Below, in pieces: positions 1 to 7,210 of a stretch of 37,936 nucleotides of DNA. The stretch lies in IMG/VR virus record IMGVR_UViG_3300007735_000694, positions 1 to 37,936 of that record; one strand, 5' to 3'. The position numbers and the translations under genes are program-made. The notes beneath the pieces were generated by a model, which saw nothing but the letters and a program-made list of their open reading frames with translations, was not told the DNA's origin and made no database searches. How positions within the stretch are numbered: position 1 is the first letter of the stretch; each line of letters starts with the position of its first letter. Source of the stretch: a virus.

Positions 1-77
1 CGAGGCCCTTTCCACCGATATGGAGGATGGCCAGCAAGCCATGCCCGAGGTTGGTGATGAAGTGGTTTTGGACGATG
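1..77. repeat. Terminal direct repeat, copy 1 (contig circularises)
   Basis: These 77 bases match the last 77 bases of the window (37860..37936) except at positions 52 and 55, which correspond to 37911 and 37914. Both differences are third-codon-position changes (GTT/GTG for Val, GGT/GGG for Gly) in the gene that spans the join. The same reading frame continues through both copies. The simplest reading is that the contig closes into a circle of 37,859 bp. A true packaged terminal repeat of 77 bp is less likely. Confidence 0.9.
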
Positions 78-256
78 TTCGCGGCGTTCTCAAGAAGCTG
101 GAGAACGGAGAGGCCTACGTCGAGATCCGCAGCGTCAACGGCATGCCCGCTGAGTACGAGAACAAGGACGACAAGGAGATGTACTCCAAGAAGCCCATGG
201 ATAAGGAGTCCATGATGAAGATGGCTGCGGATTACGACAGCGAGATGGAGTCCTAA
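2..256 (+). CDS. Acidic small virion-region protein, C-terminal part (5' end lies at window end)
   Basis: This is the 3' portion of the gene that begins at 37720 and crosses the contig join. Joined, it would encode about 131 residues. The C-terminal half is rich in Asp, Glu, Lys and Met (MYSKKPMDKESMMKMAADYD) and has a short beta-rich stretch (VRGVLKKLENGEAYVEIRSV) with the look of a small barrel or SH3-like segment. It lies directly after the major capsid gene, and the next gene follows one base after its stop, so a virion or head-accessory role is inferred from position. I do not recognise a named family. An internal ATG at position 20 exists but would discard conserved-looking upstream sequence, so it is not preferred. 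Confidence 0.75.
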   Translation, partial: EALSTDMEDGQQAMPEVGDEVVLDDVRGVLKKLENGEAYVEIRSVNGMPAEYENKDDKEMYSKKPMDKESMMKMAADYDSEMES

Positions 257-257
257 G

Positions 258-512
258 ATGCCGATCTACACCTTCGAGAACAATGGTCAGTGCATCGAGC
301 ACATCGCTCCGATGGGCACCGACTCTGTTGTCCTTGATGGGAAGCGGTGGAAGCGACAGCCGGTGGCCCGCTTCGGGGTCACCGGTTTTGCTTCTGAGCC
401 GGGACTCAAGGATCATGTGAAGCGCGGGTTCAGCCGGATGGAAGACCGGCAGGGATCACGTTTCGAGAGCACTTTCAGCAAGAATCAGATTCGGAAGATT
501 TGGGATATATGA
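258..512 (+). CDS. Small uncharacterised head/tail-region protein
   Basis: 84 residues, starting MPIYTFENN, one base after the preceding stop (TAAGATG). The N-terminus resembles the opening beta strand of small phage zinc-ribbon proteins that begin MPIY or MPTY, but only one cysteine is present, so no metal site is claimed. The C-terminal part is basic and includes the pattern EPGLKDHVKRGFSRMEDRQG. The next gene overlaps its stop codon by four bases (ATGA). The position between capsid and tail-fibre genes suggests a minor virion component. No function can be assigned. Confidence 0.7.
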   Translation: MPIYTFENNGQCIEHIAPMGTDSVVLDGKRWKRQPVARFGVTGFASEPGLKDHVKRGFSRMEDRQGSRFESTFSKNQIRKIWDI

Positions 513-775
513 GCGACGTATCAAATCAGGCGATCCAGTATTCGATGGGCGTGGCAGGTGGCCGACTCGTTCAGGATACTGCGAGCTACACCGGCCCGTT
601 CGTGGCACTCACGTTCCTGGCTCCGACTGTGATCTCCAGCATCTCTGGGGCTAACATCGTTGGCACCTTCTCGACCGTGACGATCCCGGCTGGCGTCACG
701 ATTCAGGCCCCGATCAACAGCTTCCAGCTTTCGAGTGGAGTGGTGTGGGCCACGAACGGTGTGATCCAATCCTGA
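509..775 (+). CDS. Small beta-rich virion-type protein
   Basis: 88 residues from an ATG that overlaps the upstream stop (ATGA). A TTG nine bases earlier is in frame but less convincing. After a short N-terminus the protein is almost entirely alternating hydrophobic and Thr/Ser residues (TGPFVALTFLAPTVISSISG, then VTIPAGVTIQAPINSFQLSS). That pattern is typical of small trimeric beta-structured phage surface or decoration proteins. There are no cysteines, signal peptide or membrane helix. Context and composition support a virion surface role, but the specific assignment is inference. Confidence 0.7.
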   Translation: MSDVSNQAIQYSMGVAGGRLVQDTASYTGPFVALTFLAPTVISSISGANIVGTFSTVTIPAGVTIQAPINSFQLSSGVVWATNGVIQS

Positions 776-781
776 TCCCTG

Positions 782-1021
782 GTGACTACCCTGGCTCTAG
801 GAACGAGGTTGGCGGCAGTGGGTGGCGGAAGCGTCACTCCCATTGATCCGCCGATCTTGCGCCGGGATCTGCTGCAGGAGGATGAGTTTTTCATCCTGCT
901 GGAGAACGGGGTGGATAAGATCGTAATCACATTCGGAACTTTTGATTCCCTTCTGCTAGAGGACAACACGACGTTCCTTTCGCGGGAGGACACAGGAAAA
1001 CTCATCATCCAAGCTAACTGA
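782..1021 (+). CDS. Small uncharacterised virion-region protein
   Basis: 79 residues from a GTG six bases after the previous stop. A central acidic segment (RRDLLQEDEFFILLENGVDK) is followed by a hydrophobic beta-like tract (IVITFGTFDSLLL). It is followed two bases later by the first fibre gene. There is no clear Shine-Dalgarno; initiation probably depends on coupling. No recognised family. Its position suggests a structural or assembly accessory. Confidence 0.6.
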   Translation: MTTLALGTRLAAVGGGSVTPIDPPILRRDLLQEDEFFILLENGVDKIVITFGTFDSLLLEDNTTFLSREDTGKLIIQAN

Positions 1022-1023
1022 TT

Positions 1024-1974
1024 ATGGCAGACACGAAGATTACAGCACTGACGGCTCTTACGGGAGCCGATCCCGCGAATGACGTTATCCCCATCGTTGA
1101 TGTCAGCGATACCACGATGGCGGCTTCGGGAACCACGAAGAAGATCAGCGTCAACAACATCCTCGGCGCATCCGGCACCGCGACCCTCGCCTCCGCCACC
1201 ATCACCGGCGATCTGACGGTGGATACCAGCACTCTGAAGGTGGACAGCGCGTTGAATAAAGTTGGTGTTGGTGTTGCAACGCTGACTGGTTTGCAGACAT
1301 TCAATGTCGCTGGAGACGTTGGAATCACTTCTGATCTTGTCCTTAAGAACTCTGGTGGAACGGTTCAGGGGTACATTTTTGGATCGAGCGGTCTGAATTA
1401 TCGCGTCATCGCTGGTCAGCCTCATGTTTGGCAAGAAGGAGGAAGCGACTTAATGCGCCTGAACTCCACCGGCTTGGGCGTGGGGGTGACGCCTGCCGGT
1501 ACTGGCGGTTGCTTGCAGCTAAAGTCCGGCATCACCTTCCCCGCCACGCAAGTCGCTTCGTCCGATGCGAACACGTTGGATGATTATGAGGAGGGGACGT
1601 TTACTCCTGGTATCACATTTGGTGGTGCTAGTGTTGGAATGACAGGCACTTTTGCTGGACGATACACTAAAGTAGGAAGGTCTGTAACAGCAAATGGTTT
1701 GATAGTTTTGACGGCAAAAGGATCTTCTACTGGAACTGCGTTGATTACTGGCCTTCCGTTTACATCCACAAATGCTGCCGGATCGTATTGGGCTGCTTCA
1801 TTAAGACTATCGGCGATTACTTTTACTGATGTTTTTCAGGGATATGTTCCGCCTAACTCAACAGTAATAAACTTGGAGCAAATAACGAATGCTGGTTCTG
1901 ATAGCGTGCTTTCTAATTCAAACTTTCCGTCTGGAACAAGTGTGTTGATTTTCAATGTCACTTACGACGTCTAA
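1024..1974 (+). CDS. Tail fibre / receptor-binding protein
   Basis: 316 residues. The N-terminus (MADTKITALTALTGADPAND, with a DVIPIVDVSD patch) is the usual virion-anchoring start of short phage tail fibres. It is followed by a repetitive beta region (TATLASATITGDLTVDTSTL). Around residues 185-200 is LDDYEEGTFTPGITFGG, a motif that often precedes the receptor-binding tip in phage fibres. The C-terminal roughly 120 residues are beta-rich and aromatic. The DNA for that tip (about 1590-1974) is clearly more AT-rich, about 38-50% GC by hand in the 60-base lines counted, than the anchor-coding half, which suggests exchange of the tip. A second fibre-like gene is at 3127. Confidence 0.85.
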   Translation: MADTKITALTALTGADPANDVIPIVDVSDTTMAASGTTKKISVNNILGASGTATLASATITGDLTVDTSTLKVDSALNKVGVGVATLTGLQTFNVAGDVGITSDLVLKNSGGTVQGYIFGSSGLNYRVIAGQPHVWQEGGSDLMRLNSTGLGVGVTPAGTGGCLQLKSGITFPATQVASSDANTLDDYEEGTFTPGITFGGASVGMTGTFAGRYTKVGRSVTANGLIVLTAKGSSTGTALITGLPFTSTNAAGSYWAASLRLSAITFTDVFQGYVPPNSTVINLEQITNAGSDSVLSNSNFPSGTSVLIFNVTYDV

Positions 1975-1978
1975 TCCC

Positions 1979-2233
1979 ATGCTCACCGAACGCACTATCT
2001 TCTCGCTCTGCGAGGTTCTTCCCAACGCGACGTTGCAGGTCCGTCTTGCGGATCAGATCGTCGATGGAGAGGCCGTGAAAGCCTCCACCTTCCGCCGCTA
2101 CTGCCTGACCCCCGGCTCCGACCTTACGGGTCAGCCTGAGCAGGTCGTTGCGATTGCCAACGCCATCTGGACCGCTGAAGCCATTGCCGCTTATCAGGCC
2201 AGCATCGCCAACTCCAGCCCCACCACCCAATGA
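1979..2233 (+). CDS. Fibre-adjacent accessory protein, paralogue A
   Basis: 84 residues from ATG 1979, which follows the fibre stop by four bases. An in-frame ATG at 1955 would overlap the fibre end by 20 bases and is the alternative. The C-terminal half (LTPGSDLTGQPEQVVAIANA then WTAEAIAAYQA) aligns position by position with the next gene (LYPGDSLEGQPPEVVKIANA then WTSAVVEAYKA), so the two are tandem paralogues. Lying between two fibre-like genes, they may be fibre-associated or fibre-assembly proteins, but that is inferred from position only. Confidence 0.75.
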   Translation: MLTERTIFSLCEVLPNATLQVRLADQIVDGEAVKASTFRRYCLTPGSDLTGQPEQVVAIANAIWTAEAIAAYQASIANSSPTTQ

Positions 2234-2475
2234 TCGTACCAGTCCCAATCACGACCGTTCAGGTCAACACCGACAACTCGCTGTTCGTGACGACCGGCGT
2301 CGATTACGACAACAGCGGTTCAATCGTTGGCTCTGAAATCACCGCGCAGTACACGCTGTATCCCGGAGATTCTCTGGAGGGACAGCCGCCTGAGGTGGTG
2401 AAGATTGCCAACGCGCTGTGGACTTCTGCTGTTGTTGAGGCTTACAAAGCCGCTCAACCTAAAGCCTCCGAGTAA
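2230..2475 (+). CDS. Fibre-adjacent accessory protein, paralogue B
   Basis: 81 residues, start overlapping the upstream stop by four bases (ATGA). The N-terminal half (TTVQVNTDNSLFVTTGVDYD) has no counterpart in paralogue A. The C-terminal half shares Y-x-L-x-P-G, L-x-G-Q-P, V-V-x-I-A-N-A and W-T with it. The shared part looks like two short helices around an invariant Trp. I do not know the molecular function. Confidence 0.75.
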   Translation: MIVPVPITTVQVNTDNSLFVTTGVDYDNSGSIVGSEITAQYTLYPGDSLEGQPPEVVKIANALWTSAVVEAYKAAQPKASE

Positions 2476-2478
2476 ACA

Positions 2479-2652
2479 ATGGACGCAACCAACCACGGCG
2501 GAAGCCACGGCCTCGGTGTTTCACTGGCCACAGCAAGCGCAGCGACGATGATCTCGTTCCTGCCCCAGCTCACCGAGTGGCTCCGGTTCGCCACCGCCGT
2601 GGTTGGTTTGATCGCTGCCTGTGTCGCACTCTACAAAGCCCTGAAGAAATGA
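2479..2652 (+). CDS. Small membrane protein, putative holin component
   Basis: 57 residues. A polar His/Gly-rich N-terminus (MDATNHGGSHGLGVSLATAS) is followed by a hydrophobic segment with a Trp (MISFLPQLTEWLRFATAVVG) and another running to a Lys-rich tail (YKALKK). Size, one or two membrane helices and a basic C-terminus are typical of phage holins. It begins four bases after the previous stop and is followed by a second membrane protein with ATGA overlap. The pair plus the lipoprotein gene at 2895 form a plausible lysis cassette. Holin identity is inference from architecture and context. Confidence 0.6.
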   Translation: MDATNHGGSHGLGVSLATASAATMISFLPQLTEWLRFATAVVGLIAACVALYKALKK

Positions 2653-2834
2653 AAAACACCAAGACCACTATCGCCGGTATCGGTGCCATCCTCGTCGCTG
2701 TTGGCGGGGCTCTGAAAGCTCTCTTCGATGGCGACCCGTCCACCAACCTGGACCTGACTGCCACCATCGCCGCGATCTCTGCTGGCGTTGGTCTCATCAT
2801 GGCCAAGGACGCCTCCGAGAAGAAGGCCGAGTGA
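2649..2834 (+). CDS. Small membrane protein, putative holin/antiholin
   Basis: 61 residues, starting at the ATGA overlap with the upstream gene. Two hydrophobic helices are visible: TTIAGIGAILVAVGGALKAL near the N-terminus and TATIAAISAGVGLIMAKDAS near the C-terminus. They are separated by a short polar loop (DGDPSTN) and followed by a charged tail (EKKAE). This two-helix, charged-tail layout fits holin-like proteins. Two adjacent, unlike membrane proteins could be a holin/antiholin pair, but nothing in the sequence decides which is which. Confidence 0.6.
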   Translation: MKNTKTTIAGIGAILVAVGGALKALFDGDPSTNLDLTATIAAISAGVGLIMAKDASEKKAE

Positions 2835-3004
2835 ACTGGATCTACCAGATCCTCAAGGTCATCCTCGATTGGCTCCGGGAAACACCACCAACCGATGTTC
2901 AACACGGCAATGCGCCCAAAGATCTCAAAGCTGATATGGCTGGGCGCATTGCCGACCTTCCTCGGTTGCCAGATGACCAAGGTGGTTCTGGTCCCTTCCG
3001 GTGA
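2831..3004 (+). CDS. Very small amphipathic protein, possible inner spanin-like partner
   Basis: 57 residues from a GTG that overlaps the upstream stop (GTGA). The first 16 residues are hydrophobic and aromatic (VNWIYQILKVILDWLR); the rest is polar and Pro/Asp-rich. The 3' two-thirds overlap, in another frame, the lipoprotein gene that starts at 2895. This arrangement recalls the overlapping Rz/Rz1 spanin pairs. The N-terminal helix is short for an inner-membrane anchor and there is no long coiled coil, so the spanin reading is tentative. It may be only a coupling peptide that carries ribosomes into the lipoprotein gene. Confidence 0.4.
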   Translation: MNWIYQILKVILDWLRETPPTDVQHGNAPKDLKADMAGRIADLPRLPDDQGGSGPFR

Positions 3005-3125
3005 CCCCGTGATGCTTGCCGCGCCCGTTAAGGCTCGCGTCTACGCTTTCGATTCCAATAAGAAGCTCGTAGGACCATCCACCGTGGTCCTGCCTGCTGG
3101 CTGGTACGCACTTCCGAAGAACTGA
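2895..3125 (+). CDS. Small lipoprotein, possible outer spanin
   Basis: 76 residues from ATG 2895, or 71 from ATG 2910, which gives a cleaner signal (MRPKISKLIWLGALPTFLGC). The hydrophobic stretch ends in a lipobox-like L-G-C, so cleavage and lipidation at that Cys would leave a mature protein of about 51 residues. The mature part (MLAAPVKARVYAFDSNKK, then VVLPAGWYALPKN) is a conserved-looking small phage motif. It lies out of frame inside the previous gene, as in overlapping spanin pairs. Lipoprotein nature is well supported; the lysis role is inferred from neighbours. Confidence 0.65.
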   Translation: MFNTAMRPKISKLIWLGALPTFLGCQMTKVVLVPSGDPVMLAAPVKARVYAFDSNKKLVGPSTVVLPAGWYALPKN

Positions 3126-3126
3126 T

Positions 3127-4494
3127 ATGGGAACTCCACTCACAGGCAGCACGGTCGCATCGACCTACACTGGCCTACTCAAGACTTCTGATAACGCTAC
3201 GATCACCTCGACCCTCAAGTCGTTGGGTGATGGCGGCGGCAACGATTCCGCGCTCCAGGTCTCAAGCACCGCGGTCAACACCACGGGAGACTTCAGCGTT
3301 GGAACCAGCAAGTTCACGGTCGCTGCTTCCAGTGGAAACGCTTCGGTTGCTGGTGCGCTCGGAGTAACCGGTGCCGCCACCGTTGGTTCGTTGGCCACGG
3401 CTGGAAATATCGCCACGAGCGCAGGCACGATTAGCTCGTTCGGAGCGATCTCTCAGACTCAATCCGGTCAGAACAACAGCCTCGCTGGCAATCTCGCGGT
3501 GGGTGGAAACCTGAGCGTCACGGGTGCTACCACGCTCTCTGGAAACCTCTCGGTTCCAGGCACTCTCTCTTGCACTGGTGACTTCGCGGTAAACACCAAC
3601 AAGTTCAATGTCACTGCGTCCTCCGGAAATACATCCATTGCTGGCACTCTTGGCGTTGCTGGCGATCTGGCTGTTGCTACCAACAAGTTCAACGTCACGG
3701 CAGCGAGCGGTAATACTTCGGTCGCAGGAACACTCGGTGTTACTGGCGCGACAAGCCTGTCTACGCTGGGAGTGAGCGGTGCGGCAACGCTCTCATCGAC
3801 ACTCGATGTCACCGGGGTCACGACGCTGAGCGGAAACCTGCTTTCCAACGGTGATACCACGATCGGAAATGCGGCTGGTGATCTGCTGACGATCAACGCC
3901 AACAACATCACGCTTCCCAACGCGACCAACGTCACGGTTGATCTGGCCAACGATAAGGTGCTGATCACGGACGCCAGCGATTCGAGCAAGGTTCGCACGG
4001 TCTCCGCGAGTGCGCTTGGCATTACCGCTTCCAATGCTCCGCAATGCGTTCAAACGGTTGGAAATGATCGATCGAATTACGTTGGATCGCTTACCGGTCC
4101 AGGAACCGAGATCGCTGTTGTAACCACCAGCATCACTCCTCGATCCGCCTCTTCAAAGGTTCTGGTCAGCATCGTTCTTAACTACTCCTGCACGACGAAT
4201 GCTTCTCAGTACGTCTTGTTCAGGCTGACCAGAAATGGAACCGAGATTGGCACCTCCGTTGGTGCGGGCCAAAGGGGTATAGCTTCAGGAAGCTACGAAG
4301 ATGGTGAGGTTAATGCGATCAACAACACCAAGATCGAGTTCCTTGATTCTCCTGCAACGGGATCTGCTGTGACCTACAAGGTTCACATCTTTAGCCCGCT
4401 TTCTCCCACCAATTTGTATCTGAACTATGCGTTCAACGGTGGCACAAGCTTCACCACCTGTTCTTCGATGACGCTTCAGGAATTCTTCGCATGA
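3127..4494 (+). CDS. Repetitive tail fibre-like protein
   Basis: 455 residues, starting one base after the lipoprotein stop (TGATATG). Residues about 40-260 are a beta-repeat shaft of phrases such as VTGATTLSGNLSVPGTLS. A longer unit (KFNVTASSGNTSIAGTLGV) occurs three times, encoded near 3308, 3600 and 3684. The C-terminal 150 residues form a different, probably globular tip (SSKVLVSIVLNYSCTTNASQ, then FRLTRNGTEIGTS), of the type found at the ends of phage fibres. The tip DNA is less GC-rich than the shaft. It most likely forms a second trimeric fibre or a longer fibre joined to the product of 1024. Confidence 0.8.
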   Translation: MGTPLTGSTVASTYTGLLKTSDNATITSTLKSLGDGGGNDSALQVSSTAVNTTGDFSVGTSKFTVAASSGNASVAGALGVTGAATVGSLATAGNIATSAGTISSFGAISQTQSGQNNSLAGNLAVGGNLSVTGATTLSGNLSVPGTLSCTGDFAVNTNKFNVTASSGNTSIAGTLGVAGDLAVATNKFNVTAASGNTSVAGTLGVTGATSLSTLGVSGAATLSSTLDVTGVTTLSGNLLSNGDTTIGNAAGDLLTINANNITLPNATNVTVDLANDKVLITDASDSSKVRTVSASALGITASNAPQCVQTVGNDRSNYVGSLTGPGTEIAVVTTSITPRSASSKVLVSIVLNYSCTTNASQYVLFRLTRNGTEIGTSVGAGQRGIASGSYEDGEVNAINNTKIEFLDSPATGSAVTYKVHIFSPLSPTNLYLNYAFNGGTSFTTCSSMTLQEFFA

Positions 4495-5252
4495 AACCCT
4501 CCGAAGTAGCCCAGGCGGCTTGCGATAAGCTCTCGTTCACAGACTCTGCCACGCTCGCGTTGGCCAAGAAGTTCTGCGTCCGCCGCTACTCGATGATATG
4601 GGATTCGTGCCTCTGGAACGACACCCTCGGGGTCATATCCACCAGCGTTACGGACGGCCAAGAGATCGTTGTCTTGTCCGATTACGTCACGGCCAGCTAC
4701 GCCTCTGGAACCGGTTACAACACGTTCCTCGATTTCCCGGTCGCCACCCGATTCACGATCGATGGCGACACCGATGGCATCGAGGTTCCTGCCGCGGAAT
4801 GGGTCTCGTTCTTCCAACTCGATCCAAATACCTGGAACAACGTCGATTCCCGTAAGTCCACTCCGGGTAACTTCGTCAACTGGGCGCGGCTCATCGGTGG
4901 TGCATACGGACAGGCCGGTGTTCCTCGCATCAAGCTCGTTCCCACGCCCAACGCGAACGGGACGCTCTTCATCCTCGGCAAGAAGCAGTCGCAGATGCGG
5001 CAGTTCGGCGAAGAGCAGACCATCATCAACGACACAAACTTCGAGCTTCGAGGAGTGGAGAATGCACTGATGGCCTACACCGAAGGCGATCTGCTCGAAT
5101 ACTCGCGCCAGTACGGTAAGGCGCAGGCCAAGTTCCAGGAAGGAGCCGCTCAGGTATCCATCATGAAGGACATGGAGCGTGGCCAACAGCAGCAGATCAG
5201 CCGCATCATCCCGGATAGCCTCTACGATTACACCTTCCAGGACATCCTGTAA
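4491..5252 (+). CDS. Tail adaptor-like (head-tail connector / tubular protein A-like) protein
   Basis: 253 residues, ATGA overlap with the fibre gene. The first 40 residues form helices, followed by a beta-rich middle. The C-terminal region is strongly helical (ENALMAYTEGDLLEYSRQYG, KAQAKFQEGAAQVSIMKDME), as in podovirus adaptor proteins, whose helical ends dock on the portal. The next gene is a long nozzle-like protein overlapping by one base, the expected order for tail tube A/B pairs. Identification rests on size, secondary-structure pattern and neighbour order. No catalytic motif is expected. Confidence 0.6.
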   Translation: MKPSEVAQAACDKLSFTDSATLALAKKFCVRRYSMIWDSCLWNDTLGVISTSVTDGQEIVVLSDYVTASYASGTGYNTFLDFPVATRFTIDGDTDGIEVPAAEWVSFFQLDPNTWNNVDSRKSTPGNFVNWARLIGGAYGQAGVPRIKLVPTPNANGTLFILGKKQSQMRQFGEEQTIINDTNFELRGVENALMAYTEGDLLEYSRQYGKAQAKFQEGAAQVSIMKDMERGQQQQISRIIPDSLYDYTFQDIL

Positions 5253-7210
5253 TGCCATTCCAATCCACAGACGCTCTCGACGATCAGATGCTTCTGGATG
5301 GAAGCACTGGGTTCAGCACCGGAGTCATCTCGGCCACTCGTCCTGATGCCATTCCTGCCACAAGCATGGAGTCGGCCATCAACATGGACTACGATGACTT
5401 CGGCAATCTCGTCACGCGTCTTGGATCGGTCTCGCTCGCTGGCAACAGTATCTCCGCGAACTGGGAGGACGTAATCACCAACTGGGAGGCTACCACCTCC
5501 AACTTCGGATCGAACCTTCCAGTCAACGCTTCGGTATTCTCTGGTTTCTACTTCGACACGGCTGCTTCGGAGCGTCTGGTCATCGCGGTCAACGATCTTG
5601 GTACCTCGACCAAGAGTCTCTACTTCGGATCTCCTGGTGTTTCGTACAACCAGATCACAGGATCTACGCTCAACTCTGCTGCAAGCTACGTTTACTTCGC
5701 GCAGTTGAACGACAAGCTGTTCTACAGCGACGGCATCGGGACGCTGAAGTACGTCAGTTCGAGCAACATCTACTCGACGATCACCGCTGGAAAGATCAGC
5801 CGCATCGATGTCATCAATCAGGGGTCGAATCTTTCGACGATCCCAACGGTCACAATCTCCGCTCCTCCGAGTGGTGTTACGGCCACAGCGGATGCCGTTG
5901 TGTCCGGTGATGGCAATCTCGTTGCGGTCACAATCACCAATCCTGGCAGTGGGTACACCACGGCTCCTTCCGTGAGCATCAGCGGTGGTGGTGGAGCGCA
6001 TGCAGTGGCCTACGTCTCGCTGACGCCTCCCAACAAACCGCTGTATCTCACGGTCCACACCAATCGCCTGTGGTGCGTCTCCGGTGACACCTCGATCCAG
6101 CCCGACACGCTCTACTTCTCGGACATCCTCGATGGCGAATCCTGGGATCCGCTTGGATCCATTCGCGTTGGCGGTGACGGCGATCCCATCAAGGGCTTGT
6201 ACTCGTGGTTCGGATACCGGCTCATCGTGTTCAAGGAGCGGTCGATCTGGGCCGTGGACGCCGATCCTACGCAGGATCCTGCGGACTGGAGTATCACGCT
6301 CGTCAGCGGAAACATTGGATGCTCGTCGCACCGCTCGATCGCTGCTGTCGGACCCGATGTCTTCTTCTTGTCGCGTGACGGCATCCGCTCTCTCCAGCAG
6401 ATCCAAGCGGGTACTCAGACGAGCGTTGGGTTGGCTCTCTCCAGCCCGATCAACGACCTGATCAGCAAGATCGATAAGACCAAGCTTGATCTGTGCGACG
6501 GTACGTTCTGGAACAACCGCTATCTGCTCGCGGTTCCGTTCGTGACCGAAGGCCCTGCGATCCTGGGACTTGAGAGCGAGTACGCTCTGCTCACCGAGAA
6601 CTCGATCGACATCTCGCTGGAGGGTGCGCTCAACGAGAACAACGCGGTCATCGTGTACCACACGCTGGCCCGCTCTTGGCTCGGTTACTGGGACAACTGG
6701 GTGGTGAACGATTTCATCCCCACCTCGTTCTCAAACTTCGGACCCGTCCTGATGTTCGCTGGCGATATCGTCTCTGTTTCTGCTGGCGCAGGTCAGGTAT
6801 GGTCGTTCAACGATTACCTACCCAATAGCCGTCTGTCTCCTGTCGCTTCGTCCGCTTACCTCGACGGTGGCTCCAACTACTCGTCCACGGTCATCACGAA
6901 GGCGTACAACCTCGGTGAGCCTATTCCTGACAAGATCGGCTACAGCATCCAGTTCGCGTTCGACAATCCGTACACGGAGCAGAACACGACCGCTGCGCTC
7001 TCGTTGGCCACGAATATGTCGGGCAGCTTCTCGTCGCTGGACCCTGCTCTGGCGATCACGAACTCGCAGAAGTTCCTGAAGGCGTACAACCTGATCAGCC
7101 GCGGACGCTGGAACACGTTGCAGTTCAAGGTCCACACCGATGGCGGTCGGCTTTCGCTTCAATCCACAATCCTCTCTGGCTTCGTTGACTCGGTTCGACC
7201 GCAGCAATGA
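5252..7210 (+). CDS. Tail nozzle-like (tubular protein B-like) structural protein
   Basis: 652 residues, start overlapping the upstream stop by one base (TAATG). The N-terminus contains NMDYDDFGNLVTRLGSVSLA, the usual opening of podovirus nozzle or stabilisation proteins, where a 'my parameters/gradient' beta-propeller follows. Blade-like repeats follow (RLVIAVNDLGTSTKSLYFG; NRLWCVSGDTSIQPDTLYFS; YRLIVFKERSIWAV). A short inserted domain at about residues 180-260 has two copies of an Ig-like phrase (INQGSNLSTIPTVTIS and ITNPGSGYTTAPSVSIS). Length and position support the tail tip assignment. A specific fold should be confirmed by structure prediction. Confidence 0.65.
   Translation: MPFQSTDALDDQMLLDGSTGFSTGVISATRPDAIPATSMESAINMDYDDFGNLVTRLGSVSLAGNSISANWEDVITNWEATTSNFGSNLPVNASVFSGFYFDTAASERLVIAVNDLGTSTKSLYFGSPGVSYNQITGSTLNSAASYVYFAQLNDKLFYSDGIGTLKYVSSSNIYSTITAGKISRIDVINQGSNLSTIPTVTISAPPSGVTATADAVVSGDGNLVAVTITNPGSGYTTAPSVSISGGGGAHAVAYVSLTPPNKPLYLTVHTNRLWCVSGDTSIQPDTLYFSDILDGESWDPLGSIRVGGDGDPIKGLYSWFGYRLIVFKERSIWAVDADPTQDPADWSITLVSGNIGCSSHRSIAAVGPDVFFLSRDGIRSLQQIQAGTQTSVGLALSSPINDLISKIDKTKLDLCDGTFWNNRYLLAVPFVTEGPAILGLESEYALLTENSIDISLEGALNENNAVIVYHTLARSWLGYWDNWVVNDFIPTSFSNFGPVLMFAGDIVSVSAGAGQVWSFNDYLPNSRLSPVASSAYLDGGSNYSSTVITKAYNLGEPIPDKIGYSIQFAFDNPYTEQNTTAALSLATNMSGSFSSLDPALAITNSQKFLKAYNLISRGRWNTLQFKVHTDGGRLSLQSTILSGFVDSVRPQQ

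Noticed and set aside
703-1434. 243-residue minus-strand frame opposite the first fibre
   Set aside because: Would be antisense to a clear fibre gene; no supporting features.
5228-6661. 477-residue minus-strand frame opposite the nozzle-like gene
   Set aside because: Arg/Asp/Val shadow of a structural gene; no motif or context.
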